The position numbers were made by a program, and so were the translations under genes. From Saccharicrinis fermentans DSM 9555 = JCM 21142 (lineage in GTDB: Bacteria; Bacteroidota; Bacteroidia; Bacteroidales; Marinilabiliaceae): 64,000 bases of DNA. The DNA lies in contig NZ_KI912107.1 in assembly GCF_000517085.1 (NCBI RefSeq), forward strand, positions 1,674,398-1,738,397. Direction: 5' to 3'. The notes under the pieces were generated by a model, which was not told the DNA's origin, did not search any database, and was given only the letters and a program-made list of their open reading frames with translations. Each line of letters begins with the position of its first letter. Within the stretch, counting starts at the first letter, position 1. This document shows, in pieces, positions 9,346 to 19,800 of the stretch.

Positions 9346-11280
9346 TTACCACCCTGGATTCTGCTTAAATTCCGGATATAAAGAAACATCGGATACTTTA
9401 AAAGGAAACCAATAATGTTTAACTCCAAACTGACGTGTCAAAATAGTTTCTTCTCTAAAATTTGCTACTTGGGCATCTTTACAATCATTTGTTTTATACC
9501 AATCATCTGATTCAACACGATCGAATTCCTGAGAAGTTTTAATATTATAAGGATACTCAGTCAATAATAACCAACGTTGCAAATCATGAAAACGAAAACC
9601 TTCACCTGCCAATTCAACTGCTCTTTCTCTTCTTATTTCATCCATAAACTTATTATTATCACCCAGATAGCTCTGATTCACATGTCCTGCTCCAACACGA
9701 TCACGTAGGGTATTGACTGCATCTTCAGCTGTTTTATCAAACGTTGAAGAAGAGGCACTGGCTCCTCCCGTTGCAGCACAAGCTTCGGCATACATTAAAT
9801 ACACATCGCCCAATCGCATATATGGTAAATACGTCTGTATACCATTTCCCCAACTATAAGCATTGTCATATTTGTTACATTCGTGCGGTGCAAATTTTTG
9901 CATAAAATATCCGGTACGACTCCCATTACTTACCCCTCTCATGGTACCACCGGTATGCAACCCGGCATATCGTAAGTGTTCATCCTCTGGTTTTATGGAT
10001 GCATTCACATACTTGAATCCATCAACTATGATATCATGATAAAAACGAGGATCTCTATCTTTAAAAGGGTAGTTAGGATCATAACCAGATTCCGGATCAT
10101 CCAAAGGCAAACCGTTGGCCATACCGTAATTATGTACATAATTGGCTGTGGGATGATGAATAATATTATCATGTTCAACCAAACCATTTACTTTAGGCCC
10201 CCATGTTTTCAAAAAGTTCCATGCCGAACCATTACTAGACCATACAGGGCCACGAAAAATAGCTTCTGCTGCTCCGGGCATGAGGAAACTTTGGCCTCTG
10301 GTATAAAATATATCAGAATAAGAATAACCATCACCAGCTTTTTTATGATTATAGATATCTTCATAATCAAAACCAGCCAGTTCATATTGACTTTGCGCAC
10401 TCTCCACTAAATTCAGCAATTGTCCCAAAGCATCTGCCGCTTTGCTACAATAATCCACATCATAATTATAAGTGTTAGCACCTCCCACTTGGGCACCATT
10501 TTTCACCAATGGACTCCCTACCCACAAATAATTCTTTCCCAAATAGCCCAGGGCCATTATCTTATTAATTCGCAATTGATTTTTGCCAGTAGAATTAGCT
10601 CCTGCCGAAGTTTTATCCCAATCGATGGGTAATAAATCAGCTGCTTTTTTAAAGTCGGCACCCGCTTTATCTGCACACTCTTGGAAACTTAATCTTGGTA
10701 ATTCTAAGCTTGCTGTAGATGATAATACCTCATCAACATATGGCAGACCTCCAAAAAATTGCATTAATTCAAAATGCCACCAAGCTCTAAAAAAGTACAA
10801 TTGTCCTTCAATCAGCTTCTTCTCTTCATCAGTAGCTTCTGTTAATCGATCCAGATTTTCTAAACCCATATTGGCTTTTCGAATACAATACCATGCATGT
10901 GACCATAGACGATGATCAAACTTATCATTTGAAGTTGGGTCTGCTCTTGAAGCATCCAACCAACTATGTTCTGAATTTTGCCATGCCCAAAAATTACCTT
11001 GATCGATTTGATTACACATCATACTATTGGCATCCGAAGTAACATTAAATATTTCATCATCACCCCAATTATACGACGTTACCCAATAGTACTTTTGCTT
11101 AGAAGGTATGCAATTATATATTTCTTCTATAAATCCCTGAAAATTTGTAAAATTTTTAAAAGCTACTTCTTCCGATATAATTGATTCAGGATCTCTATCC
11201 AGATAATCTTCACAGCTATACAATACAGCCATTAAAGCTAGTATGCCGCAAAACAGAAAAGTTTTATATATATTTTTCAT
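9346..11280 (-). CDS. xusB: SusD/RagB-like xylan-binding lipoprotein (XusB)
   Basis: A 644-aa SusD-family surface lipoprotein that pairs with XusA and gates its extracellular face. It begins MKNIYKTFLFCGILALMAVLYSCED with a lipobox at VLYSCE. The N-terminal TPR region includes IEGQLYFFRAWWHFELMQFFGG, the C-terminal block has EIRRERAVELAGEGFRFHDLQRW, and the protein ends QNPGW, all family hallmarks. The ATG sits in an AATCATATG context 26 nt after leader copy C. First SusD of the xus-type operon, between xusA and xusC. Confidence 0.94.
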   Translation of the reverse strand: MKNIYKTFLFCGILALMAVLYSCEDYLDRDPESIISEEVAFKNFTNFQGFIEEIYNCIPSKQKYYWVTSYNWGDDEIFNVTSDANSMMCNQIDQGNFWAWQNSEHSWLDASRADPTSNDKFDHRLWSHAWYCIRKANMGLENLDRLTEATDEEKKLIEGQLYFFRAWWHFELMQFFGGLPYVDEVLSSTASLELPRLSFQECADKAGADFKKAADLLPIDWDKTSAGANSTGKNQLRINKIMALGYLGKNYLWVGSPLVKNGAQVGGANTYNYDVDYCSKAADALGQLLNLVESAQSQYELAGFDYEDIYNHKKAGDGYSYSDIFYTRGQSFLMPGAAEAIFRGPVWSSNGSAWNFLKTWGPKVNGLVEHDNIIHHPTANYVHNYGMANGLPLDDPESGYDPNYPFKDRDPRFYHDIIVDGFKYVNASIKPEDEHLRYAGLHTGGTMRGVSNGSRTGYFMQKFAPHECNKYDNAYSWGNGIQTYLPYMRLGDVYLMYAEACAATGGASASSSTFDKTAEDAVNTLRDRVGAGHVNQSYLGDNNKFMDEIRRERAVELAGEGFRFHDLQRWLLLTEYPYNIKTSQEFDRVESDDWYKTNDCKDAQVANFREETILTRQFGVKHYWFPFKVSDVSLYPEFKQNPGW

Positions 11281-11306
11281 ATGATTATAATTAAATTTTC
11301 AAAGGT

Positions 11307-11373
11307 CATATGGAACACGCCAAAAATCACTATCTCCATGTGTGTGAAATATTTACATGGCTCGTTTCATATG
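11307..11373 (-). promoter_or_regulatory. Recurrent 5' leader element, copy C (before xusB)
   Basis: One of the two best copies. CAUAUGAAAC (11373-11364) pairs with GUUCCAUAUG (11316-11307) at 9 of 10 positions. The inner GCC:GGC stem and the conserved CACACACAUGG segment lie between them. The element ends 26 nt before the xusB ATG at 11280. Confidence 0.7.
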
Positions 11374-11381
11374 ATTAAAAA

Positions 11382-14300
11382 TTATAAAGTAAACCTAACG
11401 CCTAAACAATAACGTTTCATGGTTGGATATGCTCCCTGCTCACCACTACCAGCAAAATTAGATTCTCGGTCATCGGGCATTTTTGAGCTTACCCATAGAT
11501 TATTTCCATTGACGTAAATTTTCATATTGCTTAAACCTACCTTACTTAACTTAAGACGACTGAAAGTATAGGCTATTTCTGCATTTTTAAGACGTATATA
11601 TGAACCATCATATAAGTATTGAGTACCTTGATTATAAGCAGAATTAGGCTTAGAATAATAGCGAGGAACCGTAATATCGGCCGCTGTATGGTCTTGAGAC
11701 CACCATGTACCCAAATCGTAGACAGTATTCATTCCACTACCGAAACTAGTCAATGGAATTGACCGAGAAACATTATTAACCCCATAAAATTGAACGAAAG
11801 CACTAAAACCCTTCCACTCTAGCCCCAATGTTCCATTGTAGGTATTTTGAGGAACATTTGAATAACCATAAGGAATCTGATCGTTTATATCAATTACACC
11901 GTCACCATTAAAGTCTATAATATAATAATCTCCCGGAAGTCGTTGATCATCACTGACACTATGCTGCGGACTACCATAAAGCTGGTCATAATTATTCAAA
12001 AAGCCATCATCCACATATAGCCTAGATTGATCTATACTAAAACCAGCTTGTTTTTGATAGTCTGGTAATAAATAAGCATCATCTCTTTCAACAATCTTAT
12101 TCTTAGCCTGTGTCATATTCATATCAGCCCACACACGCAAACCATTGACAAACTTTTTATTTATCCTAAGTTCGAGTTCAAATCCATGTGTATGTACCTC
12201 ACCCATATTTGCTGTTGGTGGTTCGTTACCGAAATATGAAGGAACAGCACGGTCCTTCCCATCAATTAAAATATCCACCCGTTTGTCCTCAAAATATTCA
12301 AAGTTACCTGCAACCAGCCCTCCTAAAAATGCATAGTCGACTCCAACATTCAATTTTCTCACTGTTTCCCAGGAAACATCCGGATTCCCAATACCAGTTT
12401 CTCTATACCAGGTATACGAACTCTGACTACGATCAAGTCCCATTGGAGTATGCCCAAGGTCTCCGCCTCCTAATGCCCATTGAGTCATATACATAAATCG
12501 AGGGCCATAGTCATCTCCAATTTCACCATATGAAGCTCTTACTTTAAGCATATCCAAAAAACTGAGATCTTGCATAAACGATTCCTCAGAAACCATCCAA
12601 CCGATGGCTCCAGAATTAAAAAATCCAAATCGATATTCCTTCCCAAACTTTTCTGAGCCATTATATGCACCATTATATTCCAAGAAATATTTAGATGCCC
12701 AATTATAAGTGGTACGGAAAGCCCAATCTTCTCTATAAATAGGAACAATACTACCTACTGCATTTTTTTTACGACTAAAAAGCCCCATTGCTGTAACGCT
12801 ATGCTGCCCAAAAGTTCGATTCCAGTCCAGCTGAAGCTGATAAGCCATATTTCGTAAAGTATTTGAATTTCTCACTTCTCCGCCTTCTGTTTTCCATAAA
12901 ACAGGTTGTGCAAAATCAAAAAAGTTATTTGGGTCATACGCTTGTTTATAAGTAACAAGACCCGTTTGAGGATCAATATATTTTGACTGAGAATCATTGT
13001 ACAAATCATTCACTCCTCTTTTGTATTCCACAAAATTATTATCCCAAGAGATAGTACCTTTTGCACCCAAACCATGGGTTATAAAATCCAAATCCTGTTT
13101 TAATACAAAATCAGTATTAATTCGAGTGGTTGTAGTTAGCATAGCTCCAGATATGGACAAAGTTTGCGCTGAATTACTTACATTCGATATATCTGGATAA
13201 AAGCCCCACGAACCATCGGCATACTTTGGTAGAAATACATCAGGTGCAATACGATAAGCACCAGCCCATTGCTGAGCTACCCCCCAGTCTTCGGATGAAG
13301 TTTGATCCCATGGTGTTTTTTTGTACCCTGTAGAACCTGCCAGATTCATACTAAAAAAAGTATGCTCAGCTAATTGAAAGTCCAGATTACTTCGCACATT
13401 TAAACGGTTATAACCATAACCTCCATCATAACCTCTACCATTATCGTATACCTTAAACAAGTCACCTTCATGGGTAAAATCGACCGAAGTAAAATACTTA
13501 ACAGATTCTGACCCCCCGGAAACATTCACATTGGCATTATAAGCCATTGCATAATCCTTAAAAAGCGCATCTTGCCAATCCACATTGGGATAACGTTCCT
13601 TTTGTTCCAGTGTGGTCTGATTCCGATAGTTATCAATAAAATCTTGTGATCTAATATAATTCCAGGAATCAGGACTAATCCCAAGTTCATGTTCAATAGC
13701 AATATTTCTAGCTATTAGAGCATCATATGCGTCTAGTTTGTTTGGTAATTTTGAGGGGACTTTCATTGTTGAATTGACTGAAACATCTATTCTAGCAGAT
13801 CCTTCATTCCCTCGTTTGGTAGTAATCAAAATAACGCCATTAGCCCCTTGTACACCATAAACAGCTGTAGCGGAAGCATCTTTTAACACAGAAATAGATT
13901 GTACAGACCCCACATCCACAGTACTCATAGGCCGTTGAACACCATCAACCAATATCAATGGTTCGCTGTTATTCCACGAGCTTGCAGAACGAATAATGAT
14001 CATGGGATCCTCCTCGCCAGGCATACCTGAACTGGCCATAGTAGTAACACCTGGTAGATTTCCTGTTAAAGCTGAACCAACATTGCTTACACCAGCAGAC
14101 CGTTCTAAAACTTTTCCTGTTGTTTGCGTAATTGCACCTACCACACTTTCTTTCTTCTGCTGACCATAACCTACAACAATGGTTTCACCCAACAGTGTTG
14201 CTTGATCAACCAGCAAGACTTTAAGTGTTGACATATTGGTAACATCAATCTCTTGCGTCTCCATTCCTATAAAAGATACAACAATAGATTGTTCCCCAGA

Positions 14301-14642
14301 AGGTATTATTAAGGAAAATTTACCATCATAATCCGTAATAACACCAACCGTTGTTGATCCTTTTAACATCACGGTTGCTCCAACAACTGGAGTCCCATCA
14401 CTATCCACTACCTCACCGCCTAAAGTTCTGGATGCTTGTCCAAAAGCAAATGCAGAATAAACAACAAACATCACAAGAAATATGGTTCTTGAAATTTTAT
14501 TTATATGATTATTGTTATCTTTCAAAGGCCATATATATGCCACAGGAATCACTCTCTCGAATGAAATAAGCATTCTCATAGCTCGTTTCAGACTATTGTG
14601 TAAGGATTTCTTTTTGCTGAATAAATTATTTGTTTTTCTCAT
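11382..14642 (-). CDS. xusA: SusC/RagA-like TonB-dependent xylan-oligosaccharide transporter (XusA)
   Basis: Large outer-membrane TonB-dependent transporter, first gene of the xus-type operon. After a signal peptide ending VYSAFAFGQ come a carboxypeptidase-like domain (LGGEVVDSDGTPVVGATVML), the TonB-box region ETIVVGYGQQKKESV, the plug (LILVDGVQRPM, SVLKDASATAVYGVQGANGV) and a barrel ending CLGVRFTL. The start is problematic. The only upstream ATG in frame (14642) gives 46 extra residues that run through a degenerate copy of the recurrent leader. At the spot where other leader-bearing genes have their ATG, this gene has ATA (14502-14504, in frame) directly before the natural signal peptide. 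Either initiation is unusual or the leader is translated here. Confidence 0.92.
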   Translation of the reverse strand: MRKTNNLFSKKKSLHNSLKRAMRMLISFERVIPVAYIWPLKDNNNHINKISRTIFLVMFVVYSAFAFGQASRTLGGEVVDSDGTPVVGATVMLKGSTTVGVITDYDGKFSLIIPSGEQSIVVSFIGMETQEIDVTNMSTLKVLLVDQATLLGETIVVGYGQQKKESVVGAITQTTGKVLERSAGVSNVGSALTGNLPGVTTMASSGMPGEEDPMIIIRSASSWNNSEPLILVDGVQRPMSTVDVGSVQSISVLKDASATAVYGVQGANGVILITTKRGNEGSARIDVSVNSTMKVPSKLPNKLDAYDALIARNIAIEHELGISPDSWNYIRSQDFIDNYRNQTTLEQKERYPNVDWQDALFKDYAMAYNANVNVSGGSESVKYFTSVDFTHEGDLFKVYDNGRGYDGGYGYNRLNVRSNLDFQLAEHTFFSMNLAGSTGYKKTPWDQTSSEDWGVAQQWAGAYRIAPDVFLPKYADGSWGFYPDISNVSNSAQTLSISGAMLTTTTRINTDFVLKQDLDFITHGLGAKGTISWDNNFVEYKRGVNDLYNDSQSKYIDPQTGLVTYKQAYDPNNFFDFAQPVLWKTEGGEVRNSNTLRNMAYQLQLDWNRTFGQHSVTAMGLFSRKKNAVGSIVPIYREDWAFRTTYNWASKYFLEYNGAYNGSEKFGKEYRFGFFNSGAIGWMVSEESFMQDLSFLDMLKVRASYGEIGDDYGPRFMYMTQWALGGGDLGHTPMGLDRSQSSYTWYRETGIGNPDVSWETVRKLNVGVDYAFLGGLVAGNFEYFEDKRVDILIDGKDRAVPSYFGNEPPTANMGEVHTHGFELELRINKKFVNGLRVWADMNMTQAKNKIVERDDAYLLPDYQKQAGFSIDQSRLYVDDGFLNNYDQLYGSPQHSVSDDQRLPGDYYIIDFNGDGVIDINDQIPYGYSNVPQNTYNGTLGLEWKGFSAFVQFYGVNNVSRSIPLTSFGSGMNTVYDLGTWWSQDHTAADITVPRYYSKPNSAYNQGTQYLYDGSYIRLKNAEIAYTFSRLKLSKVGLSNMKIYVNGNNLWVSSKMPDDRESNFAGSGEQGAYPTMKRYCLGVRFTL
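14530..14592 (-). promoter_or_regulatory. Recurrent 5' leader element, degenerate copy D (overlaps xusA reading frame)
   Basis: It keeps CUGAAACGAGCUAUGAGA and the GAGUGAUU and UGGC...GGCCUUUGAAA landmarks, but the closing stem is weakened. Its end lies 25 nt before an in-frame ATA where the start ATG would be expected. Confidence 0.5.
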
Positions 14643-14881
14643 TTTTTCTCAAAATTTAATTAGCACGCGAGTTTGCATTTCACTTTATATGAAATACTTT
14701 TCCTCAGTAAAACCCTTAAACCTTTTGTAATAGATTCTTTTGAGAATTTGAAAAAGAAGGTCAGAACTTTGCAAATACTCATTTTTTTTGATTTTTAACA
14801 TAGATTTACGTTTTTGATTATTTTTTAACCCTTTCCGTTTTAAACTGACAATCCCTCACAACAGTTAATTGTCTCAAATTA

Positions 14882-16630
14882 TTAATATCCTTTTTTTGAA
14901 GCGTATAAACCTACTGTGGTTCCCGTAAAGCCATAAGACTGAGCTGTTGACAAATAGTAAGCGTCAATTTCGGAAGCCATTGTAATCCATTGACTAGAGG
15001 ACGATAGCTTATAAAGAAAACTGAAACCCAATCCATCAGAAACAATTTTCAAGTCGATTGCATCATTCATATTTAATAATTTCCTTTCCGCAAGAATATC
15101 CACACCATCTTCCTTCACTTTTATCAATTGAATAACAGGAGTGTTATTTTTTAAAGTAACGGCACATAAATATTGATGCGTTTCGTCCTTATACAATAAC
15201 AAACCAGCACATTCGGATTCTGATTTTGGGGTAAAATACATTTGAGTAGCACATTCAAACTTATGATGCTGTAACCTACGAGCTATAAAAGCAGGTTTTT
15301 GAAGTTCTTTAGACGAAACATTCGCACACTTTAATGTTAAGAATCCGGGGTTCTCAACCAAAGAGTATAAATGAGAGATATCTCCTCTTAATGACATCCA
15401 TTCCATACCCAAATGAAGGTCATCAAATTCGTCCACTTTATTAACATTTCCGAATGTAACCACCGAATCTCTTGGAATATTTTCCATTTGAACAATTCGT
15501 GGGATTAATTCATTTTCTTTGGTAATAAAAGGAAAGCCATCTTTCCCCCATCTCACCGGCATCAAAAAACTTTCTCTACCGAGATTTTCAAACCTATTAA
15601 AAAGGGGGCGACACGCTAAAAAAACCGCCCACCACTCACCATTTACTTTCTGAATTAAATCTGCATGACCAGCACAGGTAATAGGATACTCACGATCTTT
15701 ATCCAGGTGCCTTTGGGTTAAGATCGGTTCTTTTTTAGGCATAAAATTTCCCCACGGAGAATCTGACTTAAAGATTACTTCCCGATGATCTACCGAAGTA
15801 CCTCCCTCTGCGCACATTAAAAAATATTTACCATGAATTTTATACATATGAGGTCCTTCAATCCATATCGGTTTTTCTGCTATGTTAACTCCGCCATTTA
15901 CCAGCATTAAGCTAGTACCCAAAGTGACATCCTTATCCGCATCAAACTGCGTAATTCTAATAGCTCTATGTCCCTGATACAAGGAGCCGCCATCAGGAAC
16001 ATCATTATTCACTATATAGGCCTTTCCATCATCATCAAAAAAGAAAGAAGGATCAATTCCATGCACATCAGGTAGCCATATTGGATTAGACCATGCTCCA
16101 AAAGGATCTTTCGTTTTAACAAAGAAATTTCCTTTTTTAATATTAGTGGTAATCATATACCACGTTTTATTATGTGGATTATAAGAAATCGCAGGTGCAA
16201 AAATACCTTCACTGGTTCGTTGTCCTTCTAAAGGTAATTGTTCATGCCGGTCTAACACATGCCCTATTTGTTTCCAATTCATTAAGTCAGTACTATGAAA
16301 AATAGGAACTCCCGGAAAATAGGAAAAAGTAGAATTTACCATAAAAAAGTTTTTTCCATCAGAACCAACACTTGGGTCAGAATACCATCCCGGTAAAATT
16401 GGATTATAGTAATAATCACTATCAGGAAGAGCATGATGAATATAAAAATCGTCATTACCACTATAACTGAAGTAATCAAAATGAGCCACTAAATGATCTG
16501 CGACAAACTTTGGTTTCTCTTCAGAAACCAGGGTACAAGACATTATTAAAAGCAAAATTGATATTGCTATAGATACTTTCTTTAATAATAAATGGTGACT
16601 ACTAATATTTTCAATTACCTGATTCATCAT
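14882..16630 (-). CDS. GH43 beta-xylosidase / alpha-L-arabinofuranosidase, lipoprotein
   Basis: A 582-aa GH43 enzyme acting on xylan side groups or xylo-oligosaccharides. The lipoprotein signal is ILLLIMSCTLVSEE. The five-bladed propeller shows the three catalytic acids: D in GWYSDPSVGSDG (base), D in HGIDPSFFFDDDG (pKa modulator), and E in IEGPHMYKIHGKYF (acid). A C-terminal beta-sandwich of about 200 residues (from about residue 370) fits the two-domain GH43 type often found beside xus operons. It lies between the HTCS regulator and xusA, 240 nt upstream of the latter, so it may have its own transcript. A small inverted repeat (AAGGCC/GGCCTT, about 16660-16680) lies in its 5' region. Xylosidase versus arabinofuranosidase cannot be told from sequence alone. 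Confidence 0.88.
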   Translation of the reverse strand: MMNQVIENISSHHLLLKKVSIAISILLLIMSCTLVSEEKPKFVADHLVAHFDYFSYSGNDDFYIHHALPDSDYYYNPILPGWYSDPSVGSDGKNFFMVNSTFSYFPGVPIFHSTDLMNWKQIGHVLDRHEQLPLEGQRTSEGIFAPAISYNPHNKTWYMITTNIKKGNFFVKTKDPFGAWSNPIWLPDVHGIDPSFFFDDDGKAYIVNNDVPDGGSLYQGHRAIRITQFDADKDVTLGTSLMLVNGGVNIAEKPIWIEGPHMYKIHGKYFLMCAEGGTSVDHREVIFKSDSPWGNFMPKKEPILTQRHLDKDREYPITCAGHADLIQKVNGEWWAVFLACRPLFNRFENLGRESFLMPVRWGKDGFPFITKENELIPRIVQMENIPRDSVVTFGNVNKVDEFDDLHLGMEWMSLRGDISHLYSLVENPGFLTLKCANVSSKELQKPAFIARRLQHHKFECATQMYFTPKSESECAGLLLYKDETHQYLCAVTLKNNTPVIQLIKVKEDGVDILAERKLLNMNDAIDLKIVSDGLGFSFLYKLSSSSQWITMASEIDAYYLSTAQSYGFTGTTVGLYASKKGY

Positions 16631-16760
16631 TTGACTATATTTTATATAGATTCATTCTTAAGGCCTATTTATTTGGCCTTTCAAATATAAGTTAGAAGGC
16701 ACTTGTAGGCTTTTGATTCTGGATATATGATTTATAAATTGAGATATTCGGGATAGAAAA

Positions 16761-16787
16761 AAGGTCATCTCATTTGAGACAACCTTC
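16761..16787 (-). terminator. Rho-independent terminator after the HTCS gene
   Basis: On the minus strand AAGGT..TCTC loop GAGA..ACCTT forms a stem with a small internal mismatch, followed by a run of U. It lies about 75 nt after the regulator's stop codon. Confidence 0.8.
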
Positions 16788-16861
16788 TTTTGTATAACAC
16801 ATTACAACATGGGTTCATATAAAATGAACTATTCAATCATTATCTATTATGATAATTCATG

Positions 16862-19800
16862 TTAAAAAATTTGGGTAGGAGACTTTCCGTAATGTTTTCT
16901 AAACACAGTACTAAAATATGCAACACTTGAAAAGCCGCTTAATTCACTCACTTCGGTAACACTATACTTTTGCATTTGAATTAACTCCAAAGAAAAATCT
17001 AAGCGAATACTTTTGATAAACTCACTGGGCGAAAGGTTAGTTAATGATTTCACCTTTTTGTATAACAAAGAAGAGCTCACGTTCATAGCAGCTGCAAAAT
17101 CATCCTTTGAAAAGGAAGAATTATTAATATTCTCTTTTACCACTTCCACCATTTTTTTTAAAAAAACATCATTTAGCTCATTATCAAACAAACGTTCTTT
17201 ATTTTCATCATGCTTTATAATCTTTAATGCTTTGTCTCTAATTATTTCTCGATTATGTATAATAGAATTAATACGTTGCTTCAATATTTTTATATTGAAT
17301 GGTTTTGTTAAATAATCATCTGCGCCCAAATCAAATCCTTTAATTTGCTTGTCCTGATCTGCTAACGCTGTTAGCAGTATAACGGCGATATGAGATGTTT
17401 CATAGGTAGATTTTATTTTATGACAAAGTTCAAACCCATCCATACCTGGCATCATGATATCAGAAACGACTAAATCAGGAGACTTTTCAGCAATAATTTT
17501 CCATCCTTCACTTCCATCTTTTGCAACAAAAACTTCATAATAATCATGTAAGGCCGATGACAGAAAATCTTGCAAATATTCATTGTCTTCCACAATAACA
17601 ACTCGCATTCTGCACCGCTCATCCTTCGGTTCATGAGTGCCCACATCTATATTACAATTATTTATTTGAGAATTATTATTCGTCCTTTCTGCATTGGTAA
17701 AAGTTTTAATTTTACTATCCTTTTTTATGGGAATGGTAACAAAAAAACGGGCACCTTGATTCGTTTGACTTTCCCATTTTATGGAACCACCATGTAAGAG
17801 AACATAATTCTTAACCAATAACAATCCGATCCCCGATCCTACAATCTTTGCGTTAATCGCATTTTTACCGCGATAATATTCTTTAAATAAATGTTTTTGA
17901 GCTGCTTTAGAAATACCAATTCCCTGATCAGTAACTTCCAAAACCCATTTCTTTTCAAAGCACTGAAGATTTACCGTTACCGGCGTATTTTCAAATGCAT
18001 ATTTTATTGCATTAGAAAGTAAATTATCCAAAACTTTTTCGATAATAATTTCATCAATAAAAGCGTTACACGTTTCTAAATTTGAATGATAAATAAGCTG
18101 TAGGTTTCTTCTTTTTGCAGCGGCTTCAAACATTCTTATTCGTGCCTCTACAAACTGAACGATATCCACCGACTTTAAATATAAATTTTCCTTGCCCACA
18201 TCTACTTTCTGGAAATCCATTAGTCGTGTTACCACATTAGAAAGACGGCGAGATTGCTCTATGGCTAAATGTAGGTATTTTAGACCTTGCGAACTTAAAC
18301 CTGCTTCACTATTCAGCTCCTCAATCGGCCCATTTATCAAGGTCAATGAGGTTCTTATATCATGGGCAGTATTAGCAAAAAATCTGATTTTTTCTTTTGA
18401 ATGTTTTTCTTTTAAACGATGTATCTGAAAAAGAAATAGAACAATACCGATACCAAAAATAATCAATAACAATATTAATTTAAACCACCACCTTTGCCAA
18501 TAGGGAGGTGTAACATCTAATAAAAGTTCTCTTTCTCCTATGATTTCTGAAATAGAAGAATCATACATTCTAATTTTAAGGGTATAAGTACCACTGGGAA
18601 TGTTGGAATATGATAATACTCTGCTGTTAATGGGTTTACTCCACTCAGTATCCAAACCCTCCAGTTTCCATGAAAATTTCACTTCTCGAACTGATGTTCG
18701 AATAGGAATTAATTCCAGACTAATATTATTCTGATAATAGCTTAATGATAAAGAAGTTAAGCTATCCAAAGGAGTATTAATCTCCAGATTATCCATTTCT
18801 CTAATGGAATGACCATTAATGTTAATCTCCTGCAAAAACATTTGACCCGTATGTTTCTTTGACTCCAGATTAAGAGGATTAAACATAACCGCACCATTAT
18901 TGGTTCCCCAGAGTAGACTTCCATCTTTCATCAAGCAATGCGCTTTACGGTTAAAGGATATGTTACTCAATCCTCTAATATCATTAAATGTTTTAACCTT
19001 ATAATTTCTTTCATTTAATTTACAGACTCCATTTTCGGTTCCAATCCAAAAATAGCCATCAATATATATAATCCCATTGGTAAAGTTTGAGGGAAGTCCT
19101 TCGTCTTCTGTAATATGCAAAACACTATTGTTTGCATAGTTATATTTAATGACTCCATTCCCCGTAGTACAAATCCATATATTATCATCCACCAAGCACA
19201 TATCAACAATTAAGTAACCTTCCAATAATTTTTTTATTATACCTGTTTGTTTATTCAATACAGATAAACCATGAACTGCTCCAATTAGTATATTTTCGGC
19301 ATCATAATTTAACATTACACTTACAACAATATCTTCATAAGATGATAATTTTCCACTTGCATTGGAATGGTGAATTAAATTACCTCTAATACCACCAATC
19401 CACACATCCCCGTCTAAATCCTTATGGATATCAAATACAAAATCAGAAATAAAATCTTTCCCTTTTTCTTTTTCTGAGAAATGTGCGATTTCTTTGTCTG
19501 TAACAGCATCTATCACATATACACCCGAAGAATAGGTTCCAGCCCATATCCTACCTTTTTCATCTTCACACAATGACAAAAACACCTGTGCATCATTGGC
19601 ATTATCGTAATAAAAAGATTTCCACTTATTCTTTTTCGGCATAAACTTACTAATTCCATTATTGGTTGCAAACCAAAGGTTTCCATTGCAATCTTCCAAG
19701 GTTGAATTAACATGATCATTAATTAATGAATTGGTATTTTTAGTAATATGACTAATTTTCGTAACCTCAGATTGATTAACATCCATGTAAGACGCTCCAC

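Noticed and set aside
16660-16681. AAGGCC/GGCCTT inverted repeat before the GH43 lipoprotein gene
   Set aside because: Only 6 bp with a loose loop and no U run; could be chance. Noted in the gene entry only.
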